DNA of 64,000 bases from Isoetes taiwanensis (GCA_021234155.1 JAJEKV010000082.1:2225377-2289376), one strand, 5' to 3'; shown: positions 12,201 to 21,769, counted from the first letter of the stretch. Translations and numbers: made by a program. Notes: a model not told the origin generated them from the letters alone.

Positions 12201-12877
12201 ACAATATGTTCAACGACCAGGGGCTGATTCCTTTTGAAGATTCCCTTTTGGCTGATGAAGGAGAGGATTGCAAATTCCTGTACAACAACATCTGTACCAC
12301 TCTGTCCTATGGTATTTGGTCAATTGATGGAATTAACTGGAACCATAATGGGTTGCTGAGCTTTATAGTTAGGAAAGCCTACATGCATCTCATGAGGAAT
12401 CAGGAAATCACCATCCATAGGAAATGGCATACTGATAAAGACAGATGCATCAAGAATCTTACCTTCATGTGGTCCAGCCCTATTTATCCTAAAATCAAGT
12501 CGTTTATGTGGCAACTCTGGCACAGGGCCCTGGCCACAAACAAGAAAAGGCACAGACTTCATATGGCTGACTCGGATATATGCATCAGATGTATGGCTAA
12601 CAAAGAGGATGAGGACCATTTATTCAGAACCTGCATCTGGGCCGAGTGGATTCTTGATTTAGCCTCGGCTTACTTGGGATATGATCTTCTTTCTCTTAGC
12701 TCCCTGGATTTTTTTTTCCCAGCCAGCCCTACGGATTGGAGGATTTACATCCTCCTATGGAGGATCTGGAAAGGAAGAAATGAATTTGTATTCAATTATG
12801 AAATTATTCACCCGGAGGGAGTGATAAGACAGATCAAATATGATGTTGACTGGATTATTGAAGGATTATCAAACTAA
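9221..12877 (+). CDS. LINE ORF2: endonuclease, reverse transcriptase, zf-RVT (L1-A)
   Basis: The 1218-residue product is intact. Residues 1-240 are an APE-type endonuclease with ITWNLQG, FLQEHK, GGDMN and SDHFP, giving the expected Asn, Glu, Asp and His catalytic positions. Residues about 450-760 are reverse transcriptase: GKTPGPDGLPVEFFK, LIKLDITKAFDMVSW (motif A), KRGVKQGCPLAPFLF and FADDTFLM (the catalytic Asp pair). The C-terminal region has the plant zf-RVT block (SPIYPKIKSFMWQLWHRAL, then CIRCMANKEDEDHLFRTC). It nicks target DNA and copies the element RNA there. All key residues are present. It starts inside the ORF1 stop and ends inside the next ORF's start. Confidence 0.95.
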   Translation: MDRSLSCITWNLQGINSIIKRERLKVCILSLNPDILFLQEHKIHDIQHESIIRKTLPIGYSLWSIPAQESSAGIAIIWRDSLNLTDPYMVSDREGRWQILRCNMKNVRLAFVNIYAYNNPGDRIKVWTKVKNSLDNIDYDECIMGGDMNMVTNGYMRNKNFRPLLPQESNIWSNLLQSHHLILAITKPNDFSWTDKRVDPIWCLHDRFYISENLWNNSNRVENMKGYTLSDHFPQKIIISAQDQNRRRKTYFKLNTTLLDHTDFMVKLQEVLDRYPKPPGNFGWMDWWVRVSKAIKNWLKEWGKEIHHQKMANLNNLRDLLPHASGDHQEQIRKEIEKEEIRIAKGWKLKSKIREIKEDERCNSKFFFIKAKGRVKRNHIFEIMVGDDLISNEENIKRAAASHFANVMGTNQDCHPGNMVNFINLQAKVSNEHNRELEKCFSNIELYSIVKEMENGKTPGPDGLPVEFFKKAWPILGDSITYLANEFRQQKCLDARINTSLIALIPKNDMPSSFSDYRPISLSNVIYKIISGSIAARLKPVLESIISSSQSAYLRDRYILDNVVTAILGLNWAKDSGQDIALIKLDITKAFDMVSWNFLLQCCSALGFSEEVINIFYAILNNSRSSVLINGECSPFFPLKRGVKQGCPLAPFLFLIVMEALHSRLEEAKNTNMIQGLSLPDNNITDQILNGHFADDTFLMVSMDANSILNTQTILDQFGAVSGCKINRTKSRVMARNQVKGVQTAALLDCKYDPPTLKSKILGIPFAIRSSPSDIWEGIIDKFQRKVDSLNSKYLSKNGRAIIANFVISSSHVYQSSVILAPKKVSSKLQSIIGRFISAGQNRRCWTPVSMEECCKKKRDGGLGVINIEKQGIALTAKYFYKAAYGQIKHPISIIIQHYINKCHPFGWRQIKMHLPHSIYFPFTVPNSTPGILKKWIKAWIQVRGMYTWKEGLSMDQTIFWNPALITNNGNLCLACHFPDQVKKWGLKGITYVHNMFNDQGLIPFEDSLLADEGEDCKFLYNNICTTLSYGIWSIDGINWNHNGLLSFIVRKAYMHLMRNQEITIHRKWHTDKDRCIKNLTFMWSSPIYPKIKSFMWQLWHRALATNKKRHRLHMADSDICIRCMANKEDEDHLFRTCIWAEWILDLASAYLGYDLLSLSSLDFFFPASPTDWRIYILLWRIWKGRNEFVFNYEIIHPEGVIRQIKYDVDWIIEGLSN

Positions 12878-13200
12878 TGTCCTTTGTATTTGCAGGTATT
12901 ATGTTCGTGCTGATGAGGAGAATCAAGTGGAAGAAAATTAATCTGGAGGCAAACAGGGAGTGGACCAGGCTATTCGGCTCACCAAATACACTCGGGCATG
13001 AAGAACCCTGTACGTGCAATTGCTGCTGCGACCAAAACTATGATATCAGGCGGGCTTTAATCTGCAAGGCCAAGGATGTAAAGGGGAGATACAATCTGGC
13101 GATGGCAGGGTCTTGTATGTGCATGTTCTGTACCCTTAGCACAGAGGTCAGGGGAAGAGGAAGGAAAACTACTAATCTTAACCTCAGATCGAGTTTCTAA
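12877..13200 (+). CDS. Third ORF of L1-A, Cys-rich 107-aa protein
   Basis: The ATG overlaps the ORF2 stop (TAATG), the same junction used between ORF1 and ORF2. The product has a short hydrophobic start (MSFVFAGIMFVLMRR), a dense cysteine cluster (CTCNCCCDQNYD), a second cluster (CMCMFC) and a basic Arg/Lys end. I know no family for it. Standard plant L1 elements have two ORFs, so either this is a lineage-specific addition or the frame is open by chance. The coupled start argues for translation. It is followed by a roughly 215-bp 3' UTR and the A tail. Confidence 0.5.
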   Translation: MSFVFAGIMFVLMRRIKWKKINLEANREWTRLFGSPNTLGHEEPCTCNCCCDQNYDIRRALICKAKDVKGRYNLAMAGSCMCMFCTLSTEVRGRGRKTTNLNLRSSF

Positions 13201-13414
13201 GTGAAGAATTCTTATCTGTTGCAACAAAAATATCATACCCAGTACTATTTTAAGGATTATATCTATCTATCCCGGAAAAAATTTTTGACTTTTAATAGAT
13301 AGGAGGGATCCTTGCCCTCCTTTCTATTTATGGGTTAAACTTCCCTGTAAAAAGTTTTCTTTTTGTACTCTCCTTATTTATACTTTAATATATACCGACT
13401 TCAATCAAAAAAAA

Positions 13415-13431
13415 GAAAAGCGTACAAAAAC
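13415..13431 (+). repeat. Target-site duplication, right end of L1-A
   Basis: Exact copy of the 17 bp at 6798-6814, starting immediately after the A-rich tail. Confidence 0.93.
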
Positions 13432-14284
13432 ACAAAGAAAACCCCCTGTTATTATGCTACATATTCTAATTCGGTGCAACTAAGGTGCTATTCCATTTTG
13501 TTCGAAAGGATTTAGTTTGTTCGAAAGGATTGATAATGAATCGTGGGTGCCAATTGAAGCCAGAGGCATTGCGTTTGACCTTCATCTGGCTTTGGGTTGC
13601 GTGATAGGCTGACTCTTGGTACGGGCCCCCTGAAAAAGCATCGGTCGAGAACATGACACATGGCTGATATTGGATGGGACTAACATGGGTGACTTTGGGA
13701 TGGGACTAAACCTCGTGGCTGGACGAGATGAGGACTAATGTACCCTAAGCACGCTAAACTAATGTACTCTAGTATTTGAATAGGTTTTGTATAAACAGCT
13801 CCTAAATGTTAGACCAATCCAAAGAATAGTAAATAGATAGGTTCAGCATGTATTTAAACTGCACTAAATCAAGGTTTGTAAAATCATATTCATTTTGAAA
13901 ATGCTTTATACTGTGTCAAAACTAAGGTGCAGCCAGTTCCCTAACTAGGTTTTATACACACGAACCTTCTATTACTGCAAACAAAATGAGATTGAATGGA
14001 ACAACTAGTTGTTTCTCACTGTATGGATATTTTTCAGCAAAGATTCACGTTCATCCTCCCTTAGCTACAGGAATATGGAGGTCAATTTTAGAATGCCACT
14101 TTGAAATAATATAATTCTATTTTGTGTTATTTACAAAAGATACCCTGATAATGTCAGCCTCATTCCAGATGCTTAAAATTTCCTTGCGAGTCCAACTATG
14201 CATACTTTTAAGGGTCTGATATCAGGCTGATTATAGTGGAACATAAATGCATGTTTTTTGTTGTTGCTGGTTCAAAAATATATG
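13432..14284. other. No gene seen
   Basis: Stop-rich sequence. Two adjacent copies of TTTGTTCGAAAGGATT lie at about 13496-13530. The minus-strand 62-codon frame over it has no motif. Confidence 0.5.
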
Positions 14285-14289
14285 GAAAA

Positions 14290-14485
14290 GAGAAGATAAG
14301 ATAATATAAGATGAATTTTTACGTCCACAAGAACCCAACGGGTTATGGGACGGCACATGCAAGGACAACAGCCCATCTAAAACCTGGGGACTAGGCCCCA
14401 TCACAAAACACAATAACCAAATATTAAAAGGCTACCAAGAATAAGATAAGAATAAGATAAGATAAGAAAGATAAGGGGAAATCCC
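14290..14485 (-). mobile_element. Short LINE 3'-end fragment between TTATC repeats
   Basis: Read on the minus strand, the block contains the 3'-end hairpin seen in the other second-lineage LINEs of this window (GTCCCATAACCCGTTGGGTT, then CTTGTGGACG), followed by TAAAAATTCATC and TTATC-type repeats. TTATC/TTATT repeats also lie on its 5' side (plus-strand AAGATAAGAATAAGATAAG at 14440-14475). Only about 150 bp of element is left. The resemblance was judged by eye. Confidence 0.55.
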
Positions 14486-14995
14486 TGAAAAAGCATGGCC
14501 TCACCCTTTTAAGAATCTCATAATCTAGGTCTGAACTTCGAAGTACCATGTCAGCAAATAATTTCTGTAGAACATGAGTTCTTTTCTCCATCAGCCTTAA
14601 GCATTACAAGTACGTGCTTTAGAGTCAGTGTCACGCCATTGTCTAGTAAGCATAATTATTTAAGTCTAGATATACATGAGCTCTTATGAGTTTATTGCAA
14701 TGGTTATTCACATTCAAAGAAGACTACGCGTTTGAAAAACAATGAATCAGTTGCTGAACAAATGGGTTCAAGCGAGTGTAATGCAGATGTTCAATCTGAA
14801 TCGCTATTTAAAATAGAGCCAAAGAATTAAATCAAGCAAAAGGATGATACTAAATCTCTTTGCAATTTAAAGGCATACAATGGCTAGTCTTTAACTGTTA
14901 TAAATTTGAATAATCTGAAAGATCAGCGGTCAAATCCAATAAAAAGAGCTAGAGCAGCTGATAATCTACAACGAGTGAGCAAGCACAAAGAGAAT

Positions 14996-15203
14996 ACCTG
15001 GAAATCCTTCACCAAGCATGCTCTGGAGTGCGCAAGGATTCACCATTCTATTTTCTGAATAAACCCAAGGATTGTAGAGGACCATAGCTTCTGCATAATC
15101 CAGATTTGCCAACCTGAAATCTGCGTCAGTAATATAGCCTTCCATACAATCAAGATGAAAATCCTTGGCAAGCTCAGCATCCCTTCCAGTTTAAGTCTCC
15201 TGA
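14996..15203 (-). pseudogene. Broken exon of an unrecognised host gene
   Basis: On the minus strand an exon-like block runs from a good acceptor (TTTTTTCAG, upstream edge near 15204) to a donor (CCAG followed by GTATTCTC near 15000). The coding-looking frame contains GRDAELAKDFHLDCMEGYIT and NPWVYSENRMVNPCALQSML. An in-frame TAA sits right after the acceptor, two codons before TGRDAE, so this copy is probably dead. I do not recognise the family. Another spliced-looking block on the same strand at about 17.2 kb could belong to the same gene. Confidence 0.45.
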
Positions 15204-15636
15204 AAAAACAATCCACTTTTTATTTATGCTATTTTGATAATCTATGGCACAACATGCAAGTCGCCTCCACAAAATTCCAGTTGCTTTAAGTTTCTAGAAG
15301 TTTCTTTTGACAAGTTCAAAATATGCTGCCTAGTCTTATGTCTGTATAAACAAGGTACAAATACCCAAAATCAAACTCTGCATGTGCAGAGTCCCAAACG
15401 AAACATTTCAACATTCATTACCCTAAAATAGATACTCACATTTTTTTCTCATACCTCGAAGGTATCCTTAGTTGTTCCTACCAGGGGGTATCCTTCCCAC
15501 CACCTGATTACAAGGCGCTTAAAAGAAGCAGCGGAGGTGTTAATTTGAAAATGCATGCAGCAAGAGCCTGACTAGTAGATCGCCTTTTCTAGGTATAAAA
15601 TCGTCGAAAGGAGGAGTCCGAGGAGCTCGGGCAGAA
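15204..15636. other. No gene seen
   Basis: Non-coding, probably intron or spacer upstream of the broken minus-strand exon. The plus-strand 65-codon frame at 15234 has no motif. Confidence 0.4.
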
Positions 15637-15788
15637 AATTTCTTGGGTTTTCTAATTTCCCTGGCCCTAGGATTCGAAACTAGAGAATCGGATGGCTCAA
15701 AATGATTTCAGATAATTTCTTGGGTTTTCTAATTTCCTGGACCTAGGATTCGAAATTAGAGAATCGGATGGCTCAAAATGATTTTAGG
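15637..15788 (+). repeat. Tandem duplication of about 76 bp
   Basis: Two adjacent copies begin AATTTCTTGGGTTTTCTAAT and end GGATGGCTCAAAATGATTT, with few differences. Within each, TTCTAATTTC and GAAATTAGAG can pair around CCTAGG, so the unit is itself palindromic. Confidence 0.85.
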
Positions 15789-16190
15789 TGACATGACAGG
15801 ATACTTAGCATAGCTAGAATTGCAGCAAAGTGTGCACCTCGGGTTAGGCAACCCGGCTAAAAAAAATGCACCTATATTTTGTCTCCATTCTGCTTTGGGT
15901 GTTGCAGACATTTCTCGAGAGCGTTGGCGACTGTTTCTCATGAGGTTTTTTCTCGTAAACACGTAAAGGCGAGGTTTCTCATCCCGATGGAAGCTATTGC
16001 CAGCTTTCTCTCACCTTAACCTTGCTTAAGTAGCACATGGATCATACTTTATCATGTTTTCTTTATTTTCATCATGCTCTCGATGATTGTTTAGTTTCGG
16101 AGCATGTTTATCAATATTTTTAAATATTTTTACCCCTAGTAGGGGAACCAATTTGTACTCAGTGATTTCAAAAGCTCAATGAGAACATCA

Positions 16191-16223
16191 ACTTGGTTGT
16201 GTCATAGGACCCATCCTAGGAAT
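16191..16223 (+). repeat. 33-bp inverted repeat, left arm
   Basis: Begins ACTTGGTTGTGTCATAGGAC. Its exact reverse complement occurs at 22398-22430, 6.2 kb away. Flanks outside and inside the arms do not match. Confidence 0.85.
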
Positions 16224-16314
16224 AGTTATTATGCTTCACTGCCTACACAAAGTTACATGTTTCATGCTCTCAATTTTTTTAGGATTCTTAATGTTCAACC
16301 CATAAATCTGAAAC

Positions 16315-16425
16315 TCTAACCCTAACCCTAACCCTAACCCTAACCCTAACCCTAACCCTAACCCTAACCCTAACCTTAACCCTAACCCTAACCCTAACCC
16401 TAACCCTAACCCGAACCTTAACCCC
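16315..16425 (-). repeat. Interstitial telomere-like array (TTAGGG type)
   Basis: About 18 units of CCCTAA on the plus strand, with single variants (CCTTAA, CCCGAA) towards the right. The 6-base unit corresponds to TTAGGG rather than the TTTAGGG heptamer typical of most land plants. The minus-strand frame of alternating Leu and Gly across it is an artefact of the repeat. Confidence 0.95.
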
Positions 16426-17145
16426 AGATGAGACATGTTTCCTCGACCATTATTAGCAGGAAGAAATCAACATTGTTTATTTGCTTATATAAGATGGTGA
16501 TAACCATAAAAATCCACTCTTAACTTGCAATTATTATGGACGATGCGAGTGTTTGGTGATAAAATTTTGCAATTGTAGAAAAGGTACGGTGTCCCACAAG
16601 ATAGTCAATGGCTTTTGAGGTGTATTAGTAGTTATTTGATACAAGGCTAACAGTGGACATGTGGTTTTGGAACTGGAAGACAGAAGTAGTTGGACAAAGG
16701 CAAAACCTTTGATTAGGACATATGGCAAGACGAAGAGATGGCCGGTGAAAGGGGCCAACTGTGATCCAAAGCCTATTGACTTTAATCATTAAGTTCATAT
16801 TTTCACGGAAAGATAGTTCTATCTTTCTCAAAAGTATGGTCATAAGTATATTGTCAAAATACTTGTACGTTTCTCAAAAGTTTGTTGTTCAAAACTTGCA
16901 TTCAGAAACTTAATATAAAGTCTTGCATGACATGCAGGAATGCCATTGCATGCCAGTCATTTGTACTTTGTTTTCTCATGTGGATCGGTTTAATAATATT
17001 ACAGAAATACCATCTGGTCTTTGCTACATGGAAAGCAAAACAAAACATAAGCTAGGCCAAAGGCACTATGCCAATGGTTCAAAGTTATTCGTAATATCTC
17101 TAACAATAACATTAATGAACAATTAAAACTTGTTGTTTAAATTTC
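16426..17145. other. No gene seen
   Basis: AT-rich sequence with only short frames lacking motifs. It may be intronic to a minus-strand gene whose candidate exons lie at about 15.0 and 17.2 kb. Confidence 0.4.
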
Positions 17146-17149
17146 TCAC

Positions 17150-17331
17150 CTTTGTTTCTTTAATTCGTCAACCTCTTGTCTGTTCTTCAATGTAAATCCC
17201 CTCATAAGGTATTTAAGAATATAAATACCTTTCCCGTATGGCAAGCAAGAATTATCTAGGCTAAAACTAACTGGCAGATTGGCCTGCAAATTACCTTTCT
17301 TTAGTGCAGCCTCTTCTTTGTTCACTCTCAA
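17150..17331 (-). CDS. Candidate exon(s), unrecognised
   Basis: The minus-strand frame reads KEEAALKK, a possible donor (GTAATTTG), then LPVSFSLDNSCLPYGKGIYI and KYLMRGFTLKNRQEVDELKK before a good donor (AAAG followed by GTGAGA). The frame is open throughout 61 codons and codon use looks coding. No family is recognised. It may belong with the broken exon at 15.0 kb on the same strand. Whether this is one exon or two cannot be decided from sequence alone. Confidence 0.35.
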
Positions 17332-18599
17332 ACATCATATAGGCTAAAAGAAACAGGCAGAAAAGCTCACAAATCACTCTTCAATGTAATGCTTATACTT
17401 ACTGTGGAGAGCTAGTATGCCCGAGAAAAGAAACAACTATTTGACCACCAAATAAATTAGAAAGAGGCAGTTTTTTTATACCATAAATCTGCACGACCAT
17501 GCTAGTTTGTGTACTTGGAAATAGAATGCAAAGTCCCTGCGATACAATATAGAAAAGCACTATTGCAAAAACTGCTTATCAACAATAAACCAAAAATCAA
17601 CAACTGCTTATCAACAAAAAATAGTTCAAACGAAAAATTGGTTGAGCATGTGCAATCCAGAACCTGATTTTTAATACCTCATGGTGTTTGCAAGAAGTTT
17701 CTCTATGATTGTAGCTCCATTCATAGCCTCAGGGTTTAACAAAAAATGCTAAATCATGATCTAGGTCTGTATCGATAAAATCAGGATTCATTCCCATCGA
17801 AAAAGCCCTCTGCAAATTAGATGAACAGGTGGATGAGGAAAGAGCCTACTCCAGAGCTGGGAAATTTGGGGTAAATGAGACAGAAAGGTAGAGGAAGCCA
17901 CGAAAGGGTTGGATATCCACGAAGCTTGTTGGTATCACCATTTTGGAAAAGCTATGCTCCTTATCTGTTAGAATCATCAACATCATCTTTAGCAGAGGAA
18001 AGAAAATCAAACGCATATAGCAAACCCAATATTTGGACCGATAATGAAAATTTTGGATCATCTGTCATTCGTGGCCTGCATGCCGAGGATAAAGGAGTCG
18101 TCTAAATCCTTCAAACGGCGACGAATGGGCTAAATGCAAATTTCAACCATAGCTCGATTTATGGAATATTGGAAATTTTTCTCAGCAGCTAAAAGGTTTG
18201 AAACCTTAGGAAACTAATCTGAAAAAAGAAATCCAAAAAGTTTTCCACTTGTCAGGAAAACCAAATTTGAACAATAGATATTTGCTTAACATCATAATGT
18301 TTGGTAATCCATTGATTTACTCTTAATGTTTAACTTAAACATAAATACCATAAAAAGTAAGCTTCTGCAGCAATAGTCTATAGTTTGAAGCCTTCAAAAT
18401 TTGTATTCCATCAGCTTAAATAGCAGTCCATTTCACCATGCTTTTTCTTGATCTATACACCCGTTTGAGATAGAACACACCATAACAGCAAAAAGGAGCA
18501 CAATGGAAGAAGAACTACCACTTACCTGCAACCAACTATATAAACATTAGTGACAATGTTTGCACGATCAAAAAGCATATGTTTATAACCTATGATTGT
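17332..18599. other. No clear gene
   Basis: The minus-strand block around 17850-18100 has open frames (for example FSLSVQILGLLYAFDFLSSA) interrupted by stops; it could be a decayed exon. The rest is AT-rich and non-coding. Confidence 0.35.
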
Positions 18600-18649
18600 T
18601 GAATATTTTATGGTGTATTCGTATGAGAATACATAGATGGATGATGCTG

Positions 18650-18955
18650 GCAACTGGGCTGTGGTAAGAACCTGTATTGGGCACCTTGGCAGATGCCGGC
18701 CTTGGCCTTGGCGGATGGCTATAAGAACCTGTATTGGTCGTCTTGGCAGATGGCAGCCAGCGATGATGATGCCAAACTCGGATGGTGGTCAGGGAGACGA
18801 TGGCGATGGAGGCGATGGGGAGCACCAATTCTAGCTCTGTTTGGTGCTGTGAGGTTTGGTGTTGTGCTTATCTTTTGTGCGGTTTGGTGCTTATGTTTTG
18901 GTGCTGTGCTTATGATGGCGATGCGGTTTGTTGCTGTGCTTATGTTTTGTTGGTT
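18650..18955 (+). repeat. Low-complexity and minisatellite region
   Basis: Two copies of AGAACCTGTATTGG...CTTGGCAGATG lie at about 18666-18750. From 18838 to 18955 there are four to five imperfect copies of a TTTGGTGCTGTGCTTATG-like unit. The open frames overlapping it on both strands are best explained by the repeats. Confidence 0.6.
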
Positions 18956-19900
18956 TTCAAAGGCTTCCAACTCCAGCTCTTCCAAGTCTGGATCCTGCTT
19001 CCACCTCCAGATATTACTTCTACCTCCAGATCTTCCGCATCTCCATGAAAGGGCGCCATAGCCAGAAGGGCATGAAGAAAAACTGCCGGATCTCTTATTC
19101 CGGCAATAATCTTTCATATCTATACAAGATAATCTTTTCAACTATTCCGGATATGGCAGTGATTATCTTATATTTCTTTTCTTTTGATTTTCGTTTCTGC
19201 AGCAACAAACATGGCTGTGGCGTCTGGAGAAACAGAGTCTTTTATAAGCATTCTGGCAATGGAAGCAGCAATAGTTATACTGGACTGGGTGGATCCATAT
19301 GGCGCGGCAAGAATTTCTACGAGTCTTTTTTGGCCATGGCAGATTAGTCCTGAATGGCAGAAGGTATCGACAAACCATACATAGTTCGCCCTTCTGTCGA
19401 GCTTTCTGAAGCTCATCCTAACTAGCATAATCTTTATACTCTAGTTATGGTTGACCCTGATGTTGTAAGCCCTACTTCTCCTATCTACCGAAACTTTTTG
19501 CACAGGCTTGTTATCAATATTCCTGCAGTGAAGGGCCTTAGACGGACTGTAGGTGTTTGATTTTTCTTTTGCATATATTTTGTTTCCAATTCTTCCCACT
19601 GCCTTCAGTGGATTTCATGGTATGAAGGAGAGCCGAAGCAAGAAAGACCACATGCTTGTGGAATCACACAGCGTACTATTTCACGCCTTTGTTCTCAGCT
19701 TCAAATAAGATAGTCGGGCACTGCCTCGACTGCCTACTCATGGGTTGTAGGTAAGCCCTGAGTGGATTGGAACTGAGGTTCGATTCCCTAGGCTCATGTC
19801 ATGGTGGAATCCTGTTCATGCGTTTGAGTTGTGCAATATTGGACTGAATTACTATGCACTATACTGTACAGATGCAAAAATACTATTTTAACCCATATTG
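18956..19900. other. No clear gene
   Basis: The frame at 19184-19384 (reading ETESFISILAMEAAIVILDW) follows an acceptor-like TTTCTGCAG at about 19193-19201 but has no recognisable domain and no partner exons. I see no other gene signal. Confidence 0.35.
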
Positions 19901-19904
19901 GTGG

Positions 19905-20211
19905 TCTTCAAGTGCCCCCTTAAAAAATGGGTCAACAGGGGTCAGTTTGACTGCACAAAGACCTCATATGGGCGAACAGGATCTGTGGAGGCAGAATATC
20001 CTATGGATTGTATCACAATCCAAGGGCCAAGAAAAAATAATACACGTTTTAGCGATAATCTCGCACTCGTCTCGCCCAACACCCCATGCGGCCATCGGAT
20101 TCGCCCATCCTATGGTTCCCATATGGTTTCCAATCTATTCGATACAGGGACTCGAACCTCCATAAAAGAGGAACACAACTTTTTTGAAGAGTCCTCTAAC
20201 CAACACTCCTA
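19905..20211 (-). mobile_element. tRNA-derived SINE candidate
   Basis: On the minus strand an A-box-like GTTGGTTAGAGGAC (about 20191-20204) is followed 34 nt later by a B-box GGTTCGAGTCCC (20147-20158). This is the internal RNA polymerase III promoter layout of a tRNA. No complete cloverleaf follows: the sequence runs on for about 240 bp of unrelated body, which is the SINE pattern. The 3' limit is a guess, since no clear tail or target-site duplication was found. Just upstream on the minus strand is a 62-bp tandem array. Confidence 0.55.
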
Positions 20212-20363
20212 ATACCTATATGTGCTTGAGAAGGGACATATTTTTCTACCCTTGTAAAATCCCTAATACCTATATGTGCTTGAGAAGGGAGACATTTTCC
20301 TAGCCTTTTGACACCCCTAATAGCTATATGTGTGTGAGAAGGGAGACATTTTCCTACCCTTTT
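20206..20363. repeat. Three tandem units of about 62 bp
   Basis: Each unit contains CCTAATACCTATATGTGCTT, then GAGAAGGGAGACATTTTCCT (with small variants), starting near 20208, 20262 and 20317. The array abuts the SINE-like block. Confidence 0.8.
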
Positions 20364-20365
20364 TT

Positions 20366-21160
20366 TTCTTGCGATCCTACTCCTCTTGCACATCAATGGC
20401 ATAGGACCATGGTCTATGCTACCATATTCATTTTCCCCCTGGACCCTCCAATTATTTTTATGCTTATTCTCGGTAATGATACAAGGGCCAAAAGGTATTC
20501 TAGGTAATTCTTGGCTTATCACCTCTCACCTATTGTACCTTTTGCTCTTGATTAGTAAAAGCTTACTAAGAATGCATAAATCAAAATAAAAAAGCCTCAG
20601 CGAAGATCTTACACCTCTCCTGGATTCCCCATGTAATGCAGTTAGCACTTCCTAAAAACAGAAATGCCTATCTTCTATAACATGGTGACTGCATCAATCC
20701 ATGGAATCGGGCTGCTTGACCACGTCCACGCTACTCCAAGAATACAGGAGAGAGAAAAACCCCTTTATGCCCTAATCCCATACTAAAAAAACATGCGATA
20801 TTCCACTTTAACCTTAAAACCATATGTAATAAACATACACTTTCATAAACTAGCAAACCTTATTCTTCCAGCTAACAAGTAGCTTTTTCTGTGTTCACAA
20901 GAACCTCGAATCTAGTTCTCAGATTAGAAATTGAGGCTGGCAAAGCTTTTGCCTACTACCCATTTAAGCATTGAATCATTAGTCTGCCCACAAGAGCGAT
21001 TACTTGATGTGGCTATAGCAAAAAGTTGAAGCACTCAAAAGGATGAATCCCAATCCCATGCACCCCGACCAAGAGACCTCCCAAAAGAACCTGCAAAGTC
21101 AAAGCTGAAAAAAGAGAATGACACATCAGGGAGTTAGGCGCCTTGCGCACTGGAGTATCA
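20366..21160. other. No gene seen
   Basis: No coherent frame and no motif. Poly-A and poly-T runs only. Confidence 0.5.
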
Positions 21161-21164
21161 AAAG

Positions 21165-21505
21165 CTCGGAGGCTCCAGGGCCACACCGAGAAAGAAACAA
21201 CAGCCGACCAATCAGAAACCATCCGCGGAATGGCCATCGCGGGTAAAACACACGATTAGTGCTGCCTCGGAGGCTACAGCGCCATGCCGAGAGAGAATAA
21301 AAAGAAGAATGCCTCGGAGGCTACAATGCCACATTGAGAAAGAATGAAATAATAAGTATGCTTCAGAGGCTACAGTGCCACACCAAAAAAAGAACGAAAC
21401 GTAAAAACATATGCACTTGTAAAGAACATCGGCACGAAAACATGGAGGATGTCGGAGGCTACAGAGCGATTTGAGAAGTAAAAAAAAAAAAAAAAAAAAA
21501 AAAAA
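21165..21505 (+). repeat. CTCGGAGGCTACA tandem array with poly(A)
   Basis: Five diverged units share (C)TCGGAGGCTACAG and then GCCACACCGAGA or a variant, at about 21166, 21263, 21312, 21361 and 21453. A run of 27 A at 21479-21505 follows the last unit, which may mark the 3' end of a retroposed transcript. Confidence 0.7.
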
Positions 21506-21769
21506 CAGAAAGTAAAAATGACTAACTGACCAAAGAGAAATGGAGCAACTTCAACAATGGAACGGAATAATAAGAAATGGAAAAATGGATAAGACCCATT
21601 GCAAGCGAAGCATCAAGGGAGGGAGGATGAGGAAGCTGGTAGGACAAAGGAGAAGAAATCTAGCTCAAGAGAACGCCGATGAATGAAAATAGGACGAGAA
21701 GCAAAATAAATAGGAGATGTGAGGTAAAGCGTCCCCATCCAAGGAATGTCAGTTCTATACCTATCGCAA

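Larger units (their letters stand above)
6815..13414 (+). mobile_element. Full-length L1-type LINE (L1-A)
   Basis: About 6.6 kb lies between identical 17-bp target-site duplications. The element ends in a short A-rich tail (TCAATCAAAAAAAA). In order it holds a 5' leader with small ORFs, ORF1 (DUF4283-like), ORF2 (endonuclease, reverse transcriptase and zf-RVT) and a small third ORF. ORF1/ORF2 and ORF2/ORF3 overlap as TAATG. No frameshift or internal stop is visible in the long ORFs and the duplication is unmutated, so the insertion looks young and possibly mobilisable. The target nick fits the usual T-rich endonuclease site, since the duplication begins GAAAAG next to the A tail. Length and domain order are normal for plant L1 elements. 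Confidence 0.93.

Noticed and set aside
16236-16436. Minus-strand Leu-Gly repeat protein
   Set aside because: Translation of the TTAGGG array.
20147-20204. A functional tRNA gene
   Set aside because: A and B boxes are present, but no acceptor stem closes and the sequence continues as a non-tRNA body; a SINE fits better.
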